DNA from: Eleusine coracana subsp. coracana
Taxonomy: Eukaryota > Streptophyta > Magnoliopsida > Poales > Poaceae
DNA: 64,000 nt
Reading direction: 5' to 3'
Assembly: GCA_032690845.1 (NCBI GenBank)
Contig: CM064417.1
Location: 16,150,501 to 16,214,500, forward strand
The translations under genes were made by a program, and so were the position numbers. Below the pieces are notes generated by a model. The model worked only from the letters and a program-made list of their open reading frames with translations, was not told the origin of the DNA and ran no database searches. This document shows positions 32,101 through 45,900 of the stretch, one piece after another. Within the stretch, counting starts at the first letter, position 1, and each line of letters begins with the position of its first letter.

Positions 32101-34335
32101 TCCTTGGCAGGACTACTCCTGGTAGCAAGGTGTACTCAGTCAGTAGATTCGTGTGTGTCTTCTCAATGTTGTATTCTACTAGCTCATCACTGATAGGTTT
32201 TTTTTTTTTTGTGAATGTCAGTAGCAGAGGTCCTTGTGGTTAATTTGTCTGAGTTTGTATCATCCATACACATGTCTGAGTTTTTTTTTTTGGAACTAAA
32301 GATGTTGCAAGAGCGAAGATTGAATTTGTGACAACATGGTCCAAAGATCTCAACCATGTCGATAGTTGAATCCACATTTGTCCCAACATGATATATAAGT
32401 TGTTAATCACATGTAGTGACCATAACTTGATGGTAGACACCTCATCCTTAACAAGGCACATCACTTTCTGAAATGAACTGCAGTCAATTTTCAGAGCTCA
32501 GATCGCAACAACTCCACCATAAGGTTCCATTGCGGATTGAAGGTCAAAGGTATCTAAGTACGAGATAAATAGCAATAATATCTTTGACTGATAGGATAGA
32601 TGACTAGATGTCCTCTTCATGCATACCATTTAGAGCCCCGTTTGTTTCATCTTTAGGCTTTTGAGCTTTTCATGTCCTAAGGTCAGCCGGAGGAAACGTA
32701 ACTTTTCTTAGAAGTGCATGTCTAATTATAGGTGTCAAACCAGCAAACCTCCACGTCTGTCAAAATATTGTAGGTTGGGGAAATCCTTCCTGCTTCTACC
32801 ATGCATACACTGTATGTATGTATGTATATACTATACTCTATACTATATATATGCACGGACCAACATTGCAAGGTGTATTGGTTTGTTTACAAACCATCCA
32901 TTAAATCTCTACGGCAGGTTTTCTTTTTCCAAAACAAAGAAATAATTATATATCCTACATCATTCAAACCTTTGCCAAATCAGTAACTTCTCTCTTGGTC
33001 AGTGGTATTTAAAAGGAATATTCCAACGTACGCAGGCATATAGTAAAACAGAAGAAACAATTATTAAAGTAGTATATGATTTCAAATTTTACACGAAATT
33101 AAACATCACATTAGATTTCTTAAACCCACATCAATTGAGGCACTATATAATGACTTCATCAAATAATTTAATCGAAGTAAATTTATATTGGATTATATTT
33201 GTCATATATGTTCCGTCCACCTCTTTTATTTTTGCTTGGTTTTCTCTCCTCTAAGTCAGTCCTAGCATATATACTTGATTTGATTATGACAATAAAATGA
33301 AAACCAACTGATTGATGAGAGAAATTGATCCTCCCTTAATCGATTAGGTTCCTTATCGTGAACGCGCAGATCTGGTGGGCTCCAATCCCTTGGCTTAAAA
33401 TGGATTCACATTTTGCAAAATTATTCTTTCAGTGACGCGTGGTGTGCCACTATATCCAATATCTATAAAACAGTTTCTTGGACTGGTTCACGGGTTGGTT
33501 TCTCAACCCAACAACTGTCACGCATCGTAATCCAGCTCAAATAAACAAAGTGCACGTTGCATCTAGTGAACACTCTCGTCATCTAACATACATTATTATA
33601 TTAACTTTGAAGGAACAATACCATACCCTAACATTGCCTGCTTCCTGCATCCCGGCCACGATCTTGAGCTGGCTCTCTACCTCCTCCGGAGACGTATGGC
33701 CGACGGCAGAGATCACCACATCTGCTTGCTTGATCGCCCTCACCAATCCCTCGTGATTGTTGATGTCCCCCTGCACGCTCGCGAATTTAAATGTATAATT
33801 AATGGTAATGCATCAACTAATTAGTCAAGCCAGCTACAACCTAGAGTATTATTATTATGGAATGTGATCACAACATAAATTCCATCTGGGTTTATCCTAA
33901 TTCAAGCCTTTTTTAATTTTATCAGTTTGTTAAAAAAATGATATAGGTTGACAATGCAAAGTAAACATTAGAAGATTCATAACAAAGATACTTCTTATTT
34001 GTATATGTTAATTTTCAAATTTTATATGTTGGATATTTATTATTGACAAATAACTAGATTAATATCTTGTAGAATAAATAGAATTATATTTGACAACCTT
34101 TACGGTACATAATACCATCAATAGTTACATGTTGCACCGTCAGTAATTACAGGTAGTAGATACTAGTATCAATTATTCACATACCATATTGACTGGTGGT
34201 GATATATTATGCACCATAAAATTCCTACCGTATATTTTGTTGGACGGAGTGTATACGTACATAAACAATGATAGCCCCTCTGGTCTTGAAATTCTCCACA
34301 AGCCTGGCCTTGCCGGGGTCGTCGACACTGGATGG
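29174..34335 (-). pseudogene. isoflavone-reductase-like gene, truncated copy 2
   Basis: Exons: 34261-34335 (remnant), 33627-33770, 31617-31857, 30895-31098, 29174-29352. Same truncation and same copia junction as copy 1. One private base change lies in the exon 1 remnant region (GATAGCCCC at about 34269, GATGGCCCC elsewhere). Splice sites are unchanged. The lack of new damage in exons 2-5 indicates a very recent origin rather than selection. Confidence 0.92.
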
Positions 34336-34827
34336 CTTAAGAGTTTTATTCCGGGGCCAAGAATTGTTGATAGTATCTCAAGACCTATCACAATATACTG
34401 CGATAATCAATCCGCAGTTTTCTTTTGCACCAACGATAAACTAAGTGGTGCTTCCAAGCACATAGATCTTAAATATCGTATCATGAAAGAAAGGAATCAG
34501 GACAATACACTTAAAATAAGCATATAAGTACTAAGACTAATATAGCAGATCCGCTCACAAAAGGTTTACCACCAACCCTCTTTCAGAAACATGTACTAGG
34601 CATGGGTCTGGTAAATACCTTTTGATCAGTCCTGATTTTAGGGCTATTTATTTCCCCAACTAAGAGTAATAATTCTGACAAGGATTGTCAGTAAGACTAT
34701 GGGTAATGTTGTCCCAGTAAACCGTGGTGCTGCTGATGACACATTGGTCTGGTACTTGCTGATTTTCTGAAGAAGAATTTAAGTTAAGAGTAAGTTTAAG
34801 TTGTTGATCTTTTGGTCAGGGGGAGAA

Positions 34828-35353
34828 TGTGGGTTTAGATTCTGTTGACCGCCAGGTCAACAACAGATCCAAAAATAGGGAACTTAATGCCCTATGAATT
34901 TTGGATCTGGCCAACAGATTTGTTTCCATTTTGTGCCTTGATCGGGAGGTAAAATTAGAGATAGAAACGGACCCGGCCCTGAGTCTACAGCGCATATAAA
35001 AGGAGGGTCACCCCCCAAGGTCGCCATATCCAACCTAAGTGCACCCAACCGATCGTTGAGGCGCTAGAAGACTCGGAAGTCCGTCGTCCACGCCCTGGGC
35101 AGTGTCACTATTGCCCTGAAGATTTCCGCTACCCCAAGAAGACCCTCAAGGAGCGCCTACGCTACATCCCTGACAGCGCCTTCGTCATCGATCTCGTCAC
35201 CTCTGCACCGACGCCAATGGAGTCCAATGCCAGTGCCGGTAACAGCCGAACCTATCCCTATTCCGCATTAGATCAGTTTGCTAGTTGTAATCTAGATTGA
35301 CTAGTGATCCTAAGTTTTAAGTACCGTTAGTCTAAGATTAATTACAACTAACA
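34828..35353 (+). repeat. amplified copia 3' LTR, unit 3
   Basis: 526 bp; differs from units 1-2 by ATTCTGTTG (not CTATTG) near the start, CAGCGCATATAAAAGG at the TATA box and CCCTGAAG for CCCCGAAG. Confidence 0.95.
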
Positions 35354-37779
35354 GAGATCTCATCGGTCAACACAAAAGAACAAATATCAAGCACCTTTGT
35401 GATTGGGTTTGGCAACATAGCAGATCGAATATGTAGATGACGATTTCTTCCTAGATAAGACTGGGGATGACATTGGAGCATGGATCTAGTCCAGGTGATG
35501 ACTGACGACAACTCTAATGGCATGGGTCGAGGCTGGCATCAACGTGGAAGATCAGGATCGAGACCAGCGGAGATGCGGAAGGCAGGCATGGATCGAGGTC
35601 GCCGGTGATGTGGAAGGGGATCGAGGCCAGTGCGGAGGGGAAGGCGTGGATCAACGCTGGCAACGATGCGGAAGGCAGGAATCGAGGTGGCGAGGGCGAT
35701 CCAGACCAGCGGCAAGGAAGGGGCAGCAAAGAAACGTCGAACGTAGTCCCGATAGTTATCAAAAAATTAGTGTTGCCTCGTGACACGATTTTATTTTTTT
35801 TGGATGGAATTGGCGAAAATGATCGTAATCTTTTCTGTAATACCTGTCATCCAAGCAGGAAAATCCGGTTCACGTGGGAAAAGTTTTAGGCCCGTAAATT
35901 ACAGGGGTATTGAGCATTTTACCGGGCTTCCAAACAGGCCCTAACTGATATTTGCCCCTGCCCATGCCCAGACCCTTGAAATTTCACGCCACCAAATAAG
36001 GGATGAATTTTAAATTCTAACTAAGAGGAGTAATGGAGGAGATAAAAACCACTCCATTTTTCTGCTTTACTGGTGTTATTTCCCTTGGCTAATGAGCCAG
36101 GGGCGAGCTCATGTGACTAGACATGGCGGGAGAGAGAGAGAGAGAGAGAAGATGATGATTGCTGGAGGATGAAGAAGGTTACGACATGGCCATGTTGGGC
36201 CGTACTCTACTAGAGCTTATTTTACAATTTGCATGGGCTCTAAAATCATGAAAATGGCGCAGTTACTTCAGCTCTTTTGAGCCTTGTTCGGTGAGAATTG
36301 AGACATGGTGTTGAGCTAGAGCCGACGGAGGGTTAGAACAGAATGTTATATTGTGTGGTTTTTTTTTCTGGTATAGAAAGTTTTATACGTCCGTCCATTT
36401 TTTGCTTGTGAAATTCATCTATCCTTTTTTTTAACTTTGATGTTTGTTTGTTTCGGAATCAGTTCAAAACACGATATCAAATACAAACACGATTCGCCTT
36501 GTCCGTTGTATTTTCATCTTTCGTTTCTCCAATGTTTGTCGTATTCTGTCGCATCTCCATCACGATCACGTTTTCTTCTTTCATTTTCCTTCCAATTGGA
36601 TGATGATAGCGATTCCATAGTTCGTTTCCTTCCAATGTTCGTCTTATTCTATCGCATCTCCTCACTAATGATCATGTCCATGACGCCATTGTTCTACTCG
36701 ACAGTGGTGGACCTACATTTTTGTCAAAAGTCGGGCCAAGTTTTAGCCTACTCTATGCGTATGAAACAATATCAACAAAATAGTGCAAAATTGTATACTA
36801 TCATGCTGAAATACGCCAATACAACGTGTCACGTCTGAGAAGGGGATATGGGCCTCACATGGCCCTAAATTTAAATTAAGTGTATGTTAGAGAGAGAGGG
36901 TGATAGGAATAGATCGTACTTATATATATTTAAGAGATCGATTGACGATATTGTGAGCAATTTCCATTGAGAATTTTCAAATTTAACGTATGTTAGAGAG
37001 AGATGCAAGTCAGCAAGATATGTCGCTCGTTTGATCGTCGCAGTCTATGATCAAAGAGTTGGCTTGATCTTCATAACGAAGCCAGAACGACATCGCCAGC
37101 GTGCAGTTTCCAGATGTCGAGACACGATGATCAGGAGGATGAGTCCGTTCGAGTTCCTTAGCATGATATTGTGAGTTAACGTTTGAAAATATTGGTTCTC
37201 ATGATAAGTAGCTTAGTTTATTCCAAACCGCTCCATTTTTATGCTATATCATCCTCAAACACAAGATATGTTGAAAATACTTTTCTTACATTACAATTAT
37301 ATGATAATAATTTTTTTATATATGTATCACCACCATATTTTATAAGTTACACCCGTAGCAACGTACGGATACTTTGCTAGTTAAGCTTAATAGATTTGCC
37401 TCTCAAATTAGCATCCAACTATATAATTAGTTTTAAATTTAATTTATATCTAATCTATATATTTAATGTTCAAATGATTGATATGACAACACTAAAATTT
37501 AGACCCCAAGAAACGAAACCACCTTGGATAAGCAACTGACAAAATATCATAAGCAACTAAACACCTTAGCAACAAGATGCATAGTTTGCTATTATTCATA
37601 ATGTATAAATTCACACATGCTGCAACATTCATAGCTGTAGAACCACCCTATTAAGAACTTAAACATGCTAATGGATATGCGAAGAGGCAATTAAATAATC
37701 GATCTGCACCCATATGGAAGATGGAGTCTAAAGACGACGTCAGCTCTCGGTGTCACATTTGACAGGGTCCATCGGACCA

Positions 37780-40700
37780 TCACGGGAGGCTACCCAAGAA
37801 CTCTTCCACGGTGATGTACTTCAGCTCTGGGTACAGCTCCGTTGCCTCCACTTCGTCCCCAGCTAATGCGCCTGTGACCTTCTCATGCACCTTTGGTTTC
37901 GTGGCTACCAGTGTCCAGTGCACCACGGCCAGTTGAAAATTAAGTGGGAACTGGGACTCTGCAAAGATCAAAAGTTGTATGTGTACTTGGCATCACTTTT
38001 TGAATGATTGCAATTTCTAGTTGGCATCAAATAGGGGTGAGAATCAGATGGTTAATTTCCAACCGATGAATCGATAATGAACTGAAGACTTCCAATGCAA
38101 ATACAAGAAAATATGGGATGCTATAATAGAAATCCAAAACCATCCAAACATGTCTGAATTCGATCAAGTCCGAGAAAAAACAAATAGTGGATACAAATAG
38201 CATGCAAGATAAATGGCCCTAGAATGATATATTTGAGATAGTGTTGTCGATCAGGCAGAGGCAAGAAATGTCATCCAGAATTGCTGGACCACAACTAGCA
38301 TTCATCCACCGTGGACAACGAACCCATTGACAGCGATAAACATTCACAGTGCAAGTCCTATTCTACATGGAAATGTTCACCCAACAATTCACAAAGTTGC
38401 AGTAATAAATTCCAGCAGTTTTCTCTGGTTATCCTAGAGAGAAAGAATAAAAATACTACATAGATGAAACAATGGCTATAAAATATTATGTAATTTGAGT
38501 TTTCTTATAATTTTTGTATTTTTTTATTTTTGTGAGATCTTTATTTTTTTAACCTCCCTCCCATTCTCCTGAAAAAGGCATTCTGATTCGAATTCTGAGA
38601 CAACAATATAGGATGGATAAGCAACAAAGAACCAATAAACTATTGCTCTAGCATTGATACCGAGGAAAAGGTATATATTATATGATATATAGAATGAGCT
38701 CTATACATCGGTAGCATATCCGATTTTGAGATTTTTGCTATTTTGCACACGAATTGATAGGTTTTGTTAAAATGCCCATGTCCCATTGGGCTTTGCTAAA
38801 ATGCCATAAACCTAGTGTACCAACTAGTAGAATGTCCTCCCTCGCTCTTCTTCTTCCTTCATCTTTCCCCAAAATCCGCCTCCATTGCCAGCCAAGCTTG
38901 AACCTCATGGCCGGTTGTTGGCGGGGAGGCGTGCGCGGGAAGGGCACGCTTGTGGCTGGGTCAAGGTGCATGGGTGGGGCGGGTTCACAGGAGTGCAGGT
39001 GAGCCACTGCTAGAGGCGCGGGCGTGCAGGCGAACTGTGTGAGTGGGCAAGGTGCGGGCGGGCAGGTGAGCTGCACGTGAGTGGCAGCGGCGTCCTGTCC
39101 ATAGCATGCCAGTGGTGGCTGATGCGAGCACGCTGCTGGAGAGATAGAGAGGAAGAAGAAGCGGCCGTGGCTGCTGGTTAGTGTAATTCAGTAAAAAAAA
39201 AACTCATTCATTGGTATTTTACCGGTGGGTGCAACCGTTTCGTGCGCATTGTATCCAAACCCAACGGCACATGGGCATTTTACTGAAGCCCACCGATTTC
39301 GTGAGCAAAATAGCAAAAATCTATTTTCACGCCTATTGTGCCCTTATGAGTTTTTCCCAACCGAGACAACACTGACAGCATCATTGTCAAGGTTTTCCTG
39401 GTATGAGTTATCAGGGTGGTGGATTCTGATTCTAGTAGTAATTATTTAAGATAGTGTAATGGATATTTTTTATATATATTAATACACTGATATGTATTTA
39501 CCTTGTATTTTCTTCACGATCTCCTCTTCAGATACATAGGATTTCTCAAGGATCTTGCCGAGTTTAGTCTCCCAAAGAGAAACAAGTCGTTCTAGAGAAC
39601 ATAAATTCTCCTGAGGGCGCACGTGTAGTATTTTGTTAAGTGTGCGTCGGTCTTCGATAGCTTTTATAACCACCACACTCAAATCCTTCTCATTTACAAA
39701 GAACACTGGAAATTACACCGACTCTCTGTCGTTAGATAATATCATGCAATAGTGCAGAATGTATGAAGAAAAAACAGGCTTATAATTTAATTTAGAGGAG
39801 TTTTACTATCCAAAATATTAGTCATTAGTTTTGATAAGCTATTGATCAATAGTTTGAGAGTAATTTCATAATTACACTATTATAACTGATTTTATATTTA
39901 TTTTTATAATAAAAATCTAACCCTACTGAATCACTAAAACATCAGTTAATCTTTTAAAAATAAAAAACATTAATTATTAATTATATTACTATTTTACTTA
40001 TTCATGACAATATAATATAATTATTTGAAATCTAAAAATATTATTTATTCTGATATTATCCTCAAACTGATAAACTATTGGCCGAGTAGTTATGTGCTTA
40101 CATTATCAAATCTGAGCCATTAAATTAAACTATTGACCAATAGTTTTTCAAAACTAATGACTAATATTTTGGACAGTAAAACTACTCTTAATTTATGACA
40201 AAGTTCATAAGTAAACGTGTTACCTTGTGTAGTTCCATCACCTAGGATGGTTACTCTGGTTTCTGGGGGGCCGTTTGCTTCAGGGTCTCCTGCTCGTGGC
40301 AACAAAAAACCTTGAATCCAGTTGCTAGATATGATAGTGTAAGGGATCCCGGCCATTTTCAGAGCTTCACGGACTCTACATTTAGCTCCTAAAATGCTCC
40401 GAGCTGGCTCCAACATCTGATCTGCGTGCTCCACGTCACATCCATATTCAGATGGCACATACCTCTGCATGTTTTGGACTAAAATTAAAGTGGTTGTCTT
40501 TAGATTTTGGATAACTTGCACAAGAAAGTGCCAATTTCATTGAATAAAGAAGTAATGATACAAGTACATAACCCAGGGAGGCTACAAATAAGAAAAAGGA
40601 AAAGGTAATATAATTGTGACAACAACAGAAATGATGGAACTACAGATTTAATAAATAGTTTTGACGAAGTGTTTGGTTGTGGCTGCATTGTCTTGACATG

Positions 40701-42942
40701 AACCACATCCTTGGCAGGACTACTCCTGGTAGCAAGGTGTACTCAGTCAGTAGATTCGTGTGTGTCTTCTCAATGTTGTATTCTACTAGCTCATCACTGA
40801 TAGGTTTTTTTTTTTTTTGTGAATGTCAGTAGCAGAGGTCCTTGTGGTTAATTTGTCTGAGTTTGTATCATCCATACACATGTCTGAGTTTTTTTTTTGG
40901 AACTAAAGATGTTGCAAGAGCGAAGATTGAATTTGTGACAACATGGTCCAAAGATCTCAACCATGTCGATAGTTGAATCCACATTTGTCCCAACATGATA
41001 TATAAGTTGTTAATCACATGTAGTGACCATAACTTGATGGTAGACACCTCATCCTTAACAAGGCACATCACTTTCTGAAATGAACTGCAGTCAATTTTCA
41101 GAGCTCAGATCGCAACAACTCCACCATAAGGTTCCATTGCGGATTGAAGGTCAAAGGTATCTAAGTACGAGATAAATAGCAATAATATCTTTGACTGATA
41201 GGATAGATGACTAGATGTCCTCTTCATGCATACCATTTAGAGCCCCGTTTGTTTCATCTTTAGGCTTTTGAGCTTTTCATGTCCTAAGGTCAGCCGGAGG
41301 AAACGTAACTTTTCTTAGAAGTGCATGTCTAATTATAGGTGTCAAACCAGCAAACCTCCACGTCTGTCAAAATATTGTAGGTTGGGGAAATCCTTCCTGC
41401 TTCTACCATGCATACACTGTATGTATGTATGTATATACTATACTCTATACTATATATATGCACGGACCAACATTGCAAGGTGTATTGGTTTGTTTACAAA
41501 CCATCCATTAAATCTCTACGGCAGGTTTTCTTTTTCCAAAACAAAGAAATAATTATATATCCTACATCATTCAAACCTTTGCCAAATCAGTAACTTCTCT
41601 CTTGGTCAGTGGTATTTAAAAGGAATATTCCAACGTACGCAGGCATATAGTAAAACAGAAGAAACAATTATTAAAGTAGTATATGATTTCAAATTTTACA
41701 CGAAATTAAACATCACATTAGATTTCTTAAACCCACATCAATTGAGGCACTATATAATGACTTCATCAAATAATTTAATCGAAGTAAATTTATATTGGAT
41801 TATATTTGTCATATATGTTCCGTCCACCTCTTTTATTTTTGCTTGGTTTTCTCTCCTCTAAGTCAGTCCTAGCATATATACTTGATTTGATTATGACAAT
41901 AAAATGAAAACCAACTGATTGATGAGAGAAATTGATCCTCCCTTAATCGATTAGGTTCCTTATCGTGAACGCGCAGATCTGGTGGGCTCCAATCCCTTGG
42001 CTTAAAATGGATTCACATTTTGCAAAATTATTCTTTCAGTGACGCGTGGTGTGCCACTATATCCAATATCTATAAAACAGTTTCTTGGACTGGTTCACGG
42101 GTTGGTTTCTCAACCCAACAACTGTCACGCATCGTAATCCAGCTCAAATAAACAAAGTGCACGTTGCATCTAGTGAACACTCTCGTCATCTAACATACAT
42201 TATTATATTAACTTTGAAGGAACAATACCATACCCTAACATTGCCTGCTTCCTGCATCCCGGCCACGATCTTGAGCTGGCTCTCTACCTCCTCCGGAGAC
42301 GTATGGCCGACGGCAGAGATCACCACATCTGCTTGCTTGATCGCCCTCACCAATCCCTCGTGATTGTTGATGTCCCCCTGCACGCTCGCGAATTTAAATG
42401 TATAATTAATGGTAATGCATCAACTAATTAGTCAAGCCAGCTACAACCTAGAGTATTATTATTATGGAATGTGATCACAACATAAATTCCATCTGGGTTT
42501 ATCCTAATTCAAGCCTTTTTTAATTTTATCAGTTTGTTAAAAAAATGATATAGGTTGACAATGCAAAGTAAACATTAGAAGATTCATAACAAAGATACTT
42601 CTTATTTGTATATGTTAATTTTCAAATTTTATATGTTGGATATTTATTATTGACAAATAACTAGATTAATATCTTGTAGAATAAATAGAATTATATTTGA
42701 CAACCTTTACGGTACATAATACCATCAATAGTTACATGTTGCACCGTCAGTAATTACAGGTAGTAGATACTAGTATCAATTATTCACATACCATATTGAC
42801 TGGTGGTGATATATTATGCACCATAAAATTCCTACCGTATATTTTGTTGGACGGAGTGTATACGTACATAAACAATGATGGCCCCTCTGGTCTTGAAATT
42901 CTCCACAAGCCTGGCCTTGCCGGGGTCGTCGACACTGGATGG
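37780..42942 (-). pseudogene. isoflavone-reductase-like gene, truncated copy 3
   Basis: Exons: 42868-42942 (remnant), 42234-42377, 40224-40464, 39502-39705, 37780-37958. Same junction and loss of codons 1-34. Private changes are confined to intron 3 and its MITE (GCTTACATTATC at about 40097 and TTTTGGACAG at about 40168). Confidence 0.92.
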
Positions 42943-45900
42943 CTTAAGAGTTTTATTCCGGGGCCAAGAATTGTTGATAGTATCTCAAGACCTATCACAA
43001 TATACTGCGATAATCAATCCGCAGTTTTCTTTTGCACCAACGATAAACTAAGTGGTGCTTCCAAGCACATAGATCTTAAATATCGTATCATGAAAGAAAG
43101 GAATCAGGACAATACACTTAAAATAAGCATATAAGTACTAAGACTAATATAGCAGATTCGCTCACAAAAGGTTTATCACCAACCCTCTTTCAGAAACATG
43201 TACTAGGCATGGGTCTGGTAAATACCTTTTGATCAGTCCTGATTTTAGGGCTATTTATTTCCCCAACTAAGAGTAATAATTCTGATAAGGATTGTCAGTA
43301 AGACTATGGGTAATGTTGTCCCAGTAAACCGTGGTGCTGCTGATGACACATTGGTCTGGTACTTGCTGATTTTCTGAAGAAGAATTTAAGTTAAGAGTAA
43401 GTTTAAGTTGTTGATCTTTTGGTCAGGGGGAGAATGTGGGTTTAGATTCTGTTGACCGCCAGGTCAACAACAGATCCAAAAATAGGGAACTTAATGCCCT
43501 ATGAATTTTGGATCTGGCCAACAGATTTGTTTCCATTTTGTGCCTTGATCGGGAGGTAAAATTAGAGATAGAAACGGACCCGGCCCTGAGTCTACAGCGC
43601 ATATAAAAGGAGGGTCACCCCCCAAGGTCGCCATATCCAACCTAAGTGCACCCAACCGATCGTTGAGGCGCTAGAAGACTCGGAAGTCCGTCGTCCACGC
43701 CCTGGGCAGTGTCACTATTGCCCTGAAGATTTCCGCTACCCCAAGAAGACCCTCAAGGAGCGCCTACGCTACATCCCTGACAGCGCCTTCGTCATCGATC
43801 TCGTCACCTCTGCACCGACGCCAATGGAGTCCAATGCCAGTGCCGGTAACAGCCGAACCTATCCCTATTCCGCATTAGATCAGTTTGCTAGTTGTAATCT
43901 AGATTGACTAGTGATCCTAAGTTTTAAGTACCGTTAGTCTAAGATTAATTACAACTAACAGAGATCTCATCGGTCAACACAAAAGAACAAATATCAAGCA
44001 CCTTTGTGATTGGGTTTGGCAACATAGCAGATCGAATATGTAGATGACGATTTCTTCCTAGATAAGACTGGGGATGACATTGGAGCATGGATCTAGTCCA
44101 GGTGATGACTGACGACAACTCTAATGGCATGGGTCGAGGCTGGCATCAACGTGGAAGATCAGGATCGAGACCAGCGGAGATGCGGAAGGCAGGCATGGAT
44201 CGAGGTCGCCGGTGATGTGGAAGGGGATCGAGGCCAGTGCGGAGGGGAAGGCGTGGATCAACGCTGGCAACGATGCGGAAGGCAGGAATCGAGGTGGCGA
44301 GGGCGATCCAGACCAGCGGCAAGGAAGGGGCAGCAAAGAAACGTCGAACGTAGTCCCGATAGTTATCAAAAAATTAGTGTTGCCTCGTGACACGATTTTA
44401 TTTTTTTTGGATGGAATTGGCGAAAATGATCGTAATCTTTTCTGTAATACCTGTCATCCAAGCAGGAAAATCCGGTTCACGTGGGAAAAGTTTTAGGCCC
44501 GTAAATTACAGGGGTATTGAGCATTTTACCGGGCTTCCAAACAGGCCCTAACTGATATTTGCCCCTGCCCATGCCCAGACCCTTGAAATTTCACGCCACC
44601 AAATAAGGGATGAATTTTAAATTCTAACTAAGAGGAGTAATGGAGGAGATAAAAACCACTCCATTTTTCTGCTTTACTGGTGTTATTTCCCTTGGCTAAT
44701 GAGCCAGGGGCGAGCTCATGTGACTAGACATGGCGGGAGAGAGAGAGAGAGAGAGAAGATGATGATTGCTGGAGGATGAAGAAGGTTACGACATGGCCAT
44801 GTTGGGCCGTACTCTACTAGAGCTTATTTTACAATTTGCATGGGCTCTAAAATCATGAAAATGGCGCAGTTACTTCAGCTCTTTTGAGCCTTGTTCGGTG
44901 AGAATTGAGACATGGTGTTGAGCTAGAGCCGACGGAGGGTTAGAACAGAATGTTATATTGTGTGGTTTTTTTTTCTGGTATAGAAAGTTTTATACGTCCG
45001 TCCATTTTTTGCTTGTGAAATTCATCTATCCTTTTTTTTAACTTTGATGTTTGTTTGTTTCGGAATCAGTTCAAAACACGATATCAAATACAAACACGAT
45101 TCGCCTTGTCCGTTGTATTTTCATCTTTCGTTTCTCCAATGTTTGTCGTATTCTGTCGCATCTCCATCACGATCACGTTTTCTTCTTTCATTTTCCTTCC
45201 AATTGGATGATGATAGCGATTCCATAGTTCGTTTCCTTCCAATGTTCGTCTTATTCTATCGCATCTCCTCACTAATGATCATGTCCATGACGCCATTGTT
45301 CTACTCGACAGTGGTGGACCTACATTTTTGTCAAAAGTCGGGCCAAGTTTTAGCCTACTCTATGCGTATGAAACAATATCAACAAAATAGTGCAAAATTG
45401 TATACTATCATGCTGAAATACGCCAATACAACGTGTCACGTCTGAGAAGGGGATATGGGCCTCACATGGCCCTAAATTTAAATTAAGTGTATGTTAGAGA
45501 GAGAGGGTGATAGGAATAGATCGTACTTATATATATTTAAGAGATCGATTGACGATATTGTGAGCAATTTCCATTGAGAATTTTCAAATTTAACGTATGT
45601 TAGAGAGAGATGCAAGTCAGCAAGATATGTCGCTCGTTTGATCGTCGCAGTCTATGATCAAAGAGTTGGCTTGATCTTCATAACGAAGCCAGAACGACAT
45701 CGCCAGCGTGCAGTTTCCAGATGTCGAGACACGATGATCAGGAGGATGAGTCCGTTCGAGTTCCTTAGCATGATATTGTGAGTTAACGTTTGAAAATATT
45801 GGTTCTCATGATAAGTAGCTTAGTTTATTCCAAACCGCTCCATTTTTATGCTATATCATCCTCAAACACAAGATATGTTGAAAATACTTTTCTTACATTA

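Larger units (their letters stand above)
25730..34335 (+). repeat. tandem unit 2 (8606 bp)
   Basis: Near-identical to unit 1 over its whole length, starting CTTAAGAGTTTTATTCCGGG. A single base (C for A in TTCCGG) separates the start of units 2-4 from the original RNase H sequence. The GA run is short (about 27524-27543). It has one base fewer in the T-rich stretch near 29920 than units 3 and 4. Confidence 0.97.
34336..42942 (+). repeat. tandem unit 3 (8607 bp)
   Basis: Same limits as unit 2. It shares with unit 4 a group of LTR-side variants (for example CAGCGCATATAAAAGG at about 34989 and GAGTTGGCTTG at about 37057), but shares its reductase intron 2 variants with unit 2 (TTTGCTTGGTT at about 41837). 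Confidence 0.97.

Noticed and set aside
26221..43960. Three apparent solo LTRs in units 2-4
   Set aside because: They share RNase H, polypurine tract and downstream flank with the 3' LTR at 17580, so they are amplified copies, not separate insertions or recombination products.
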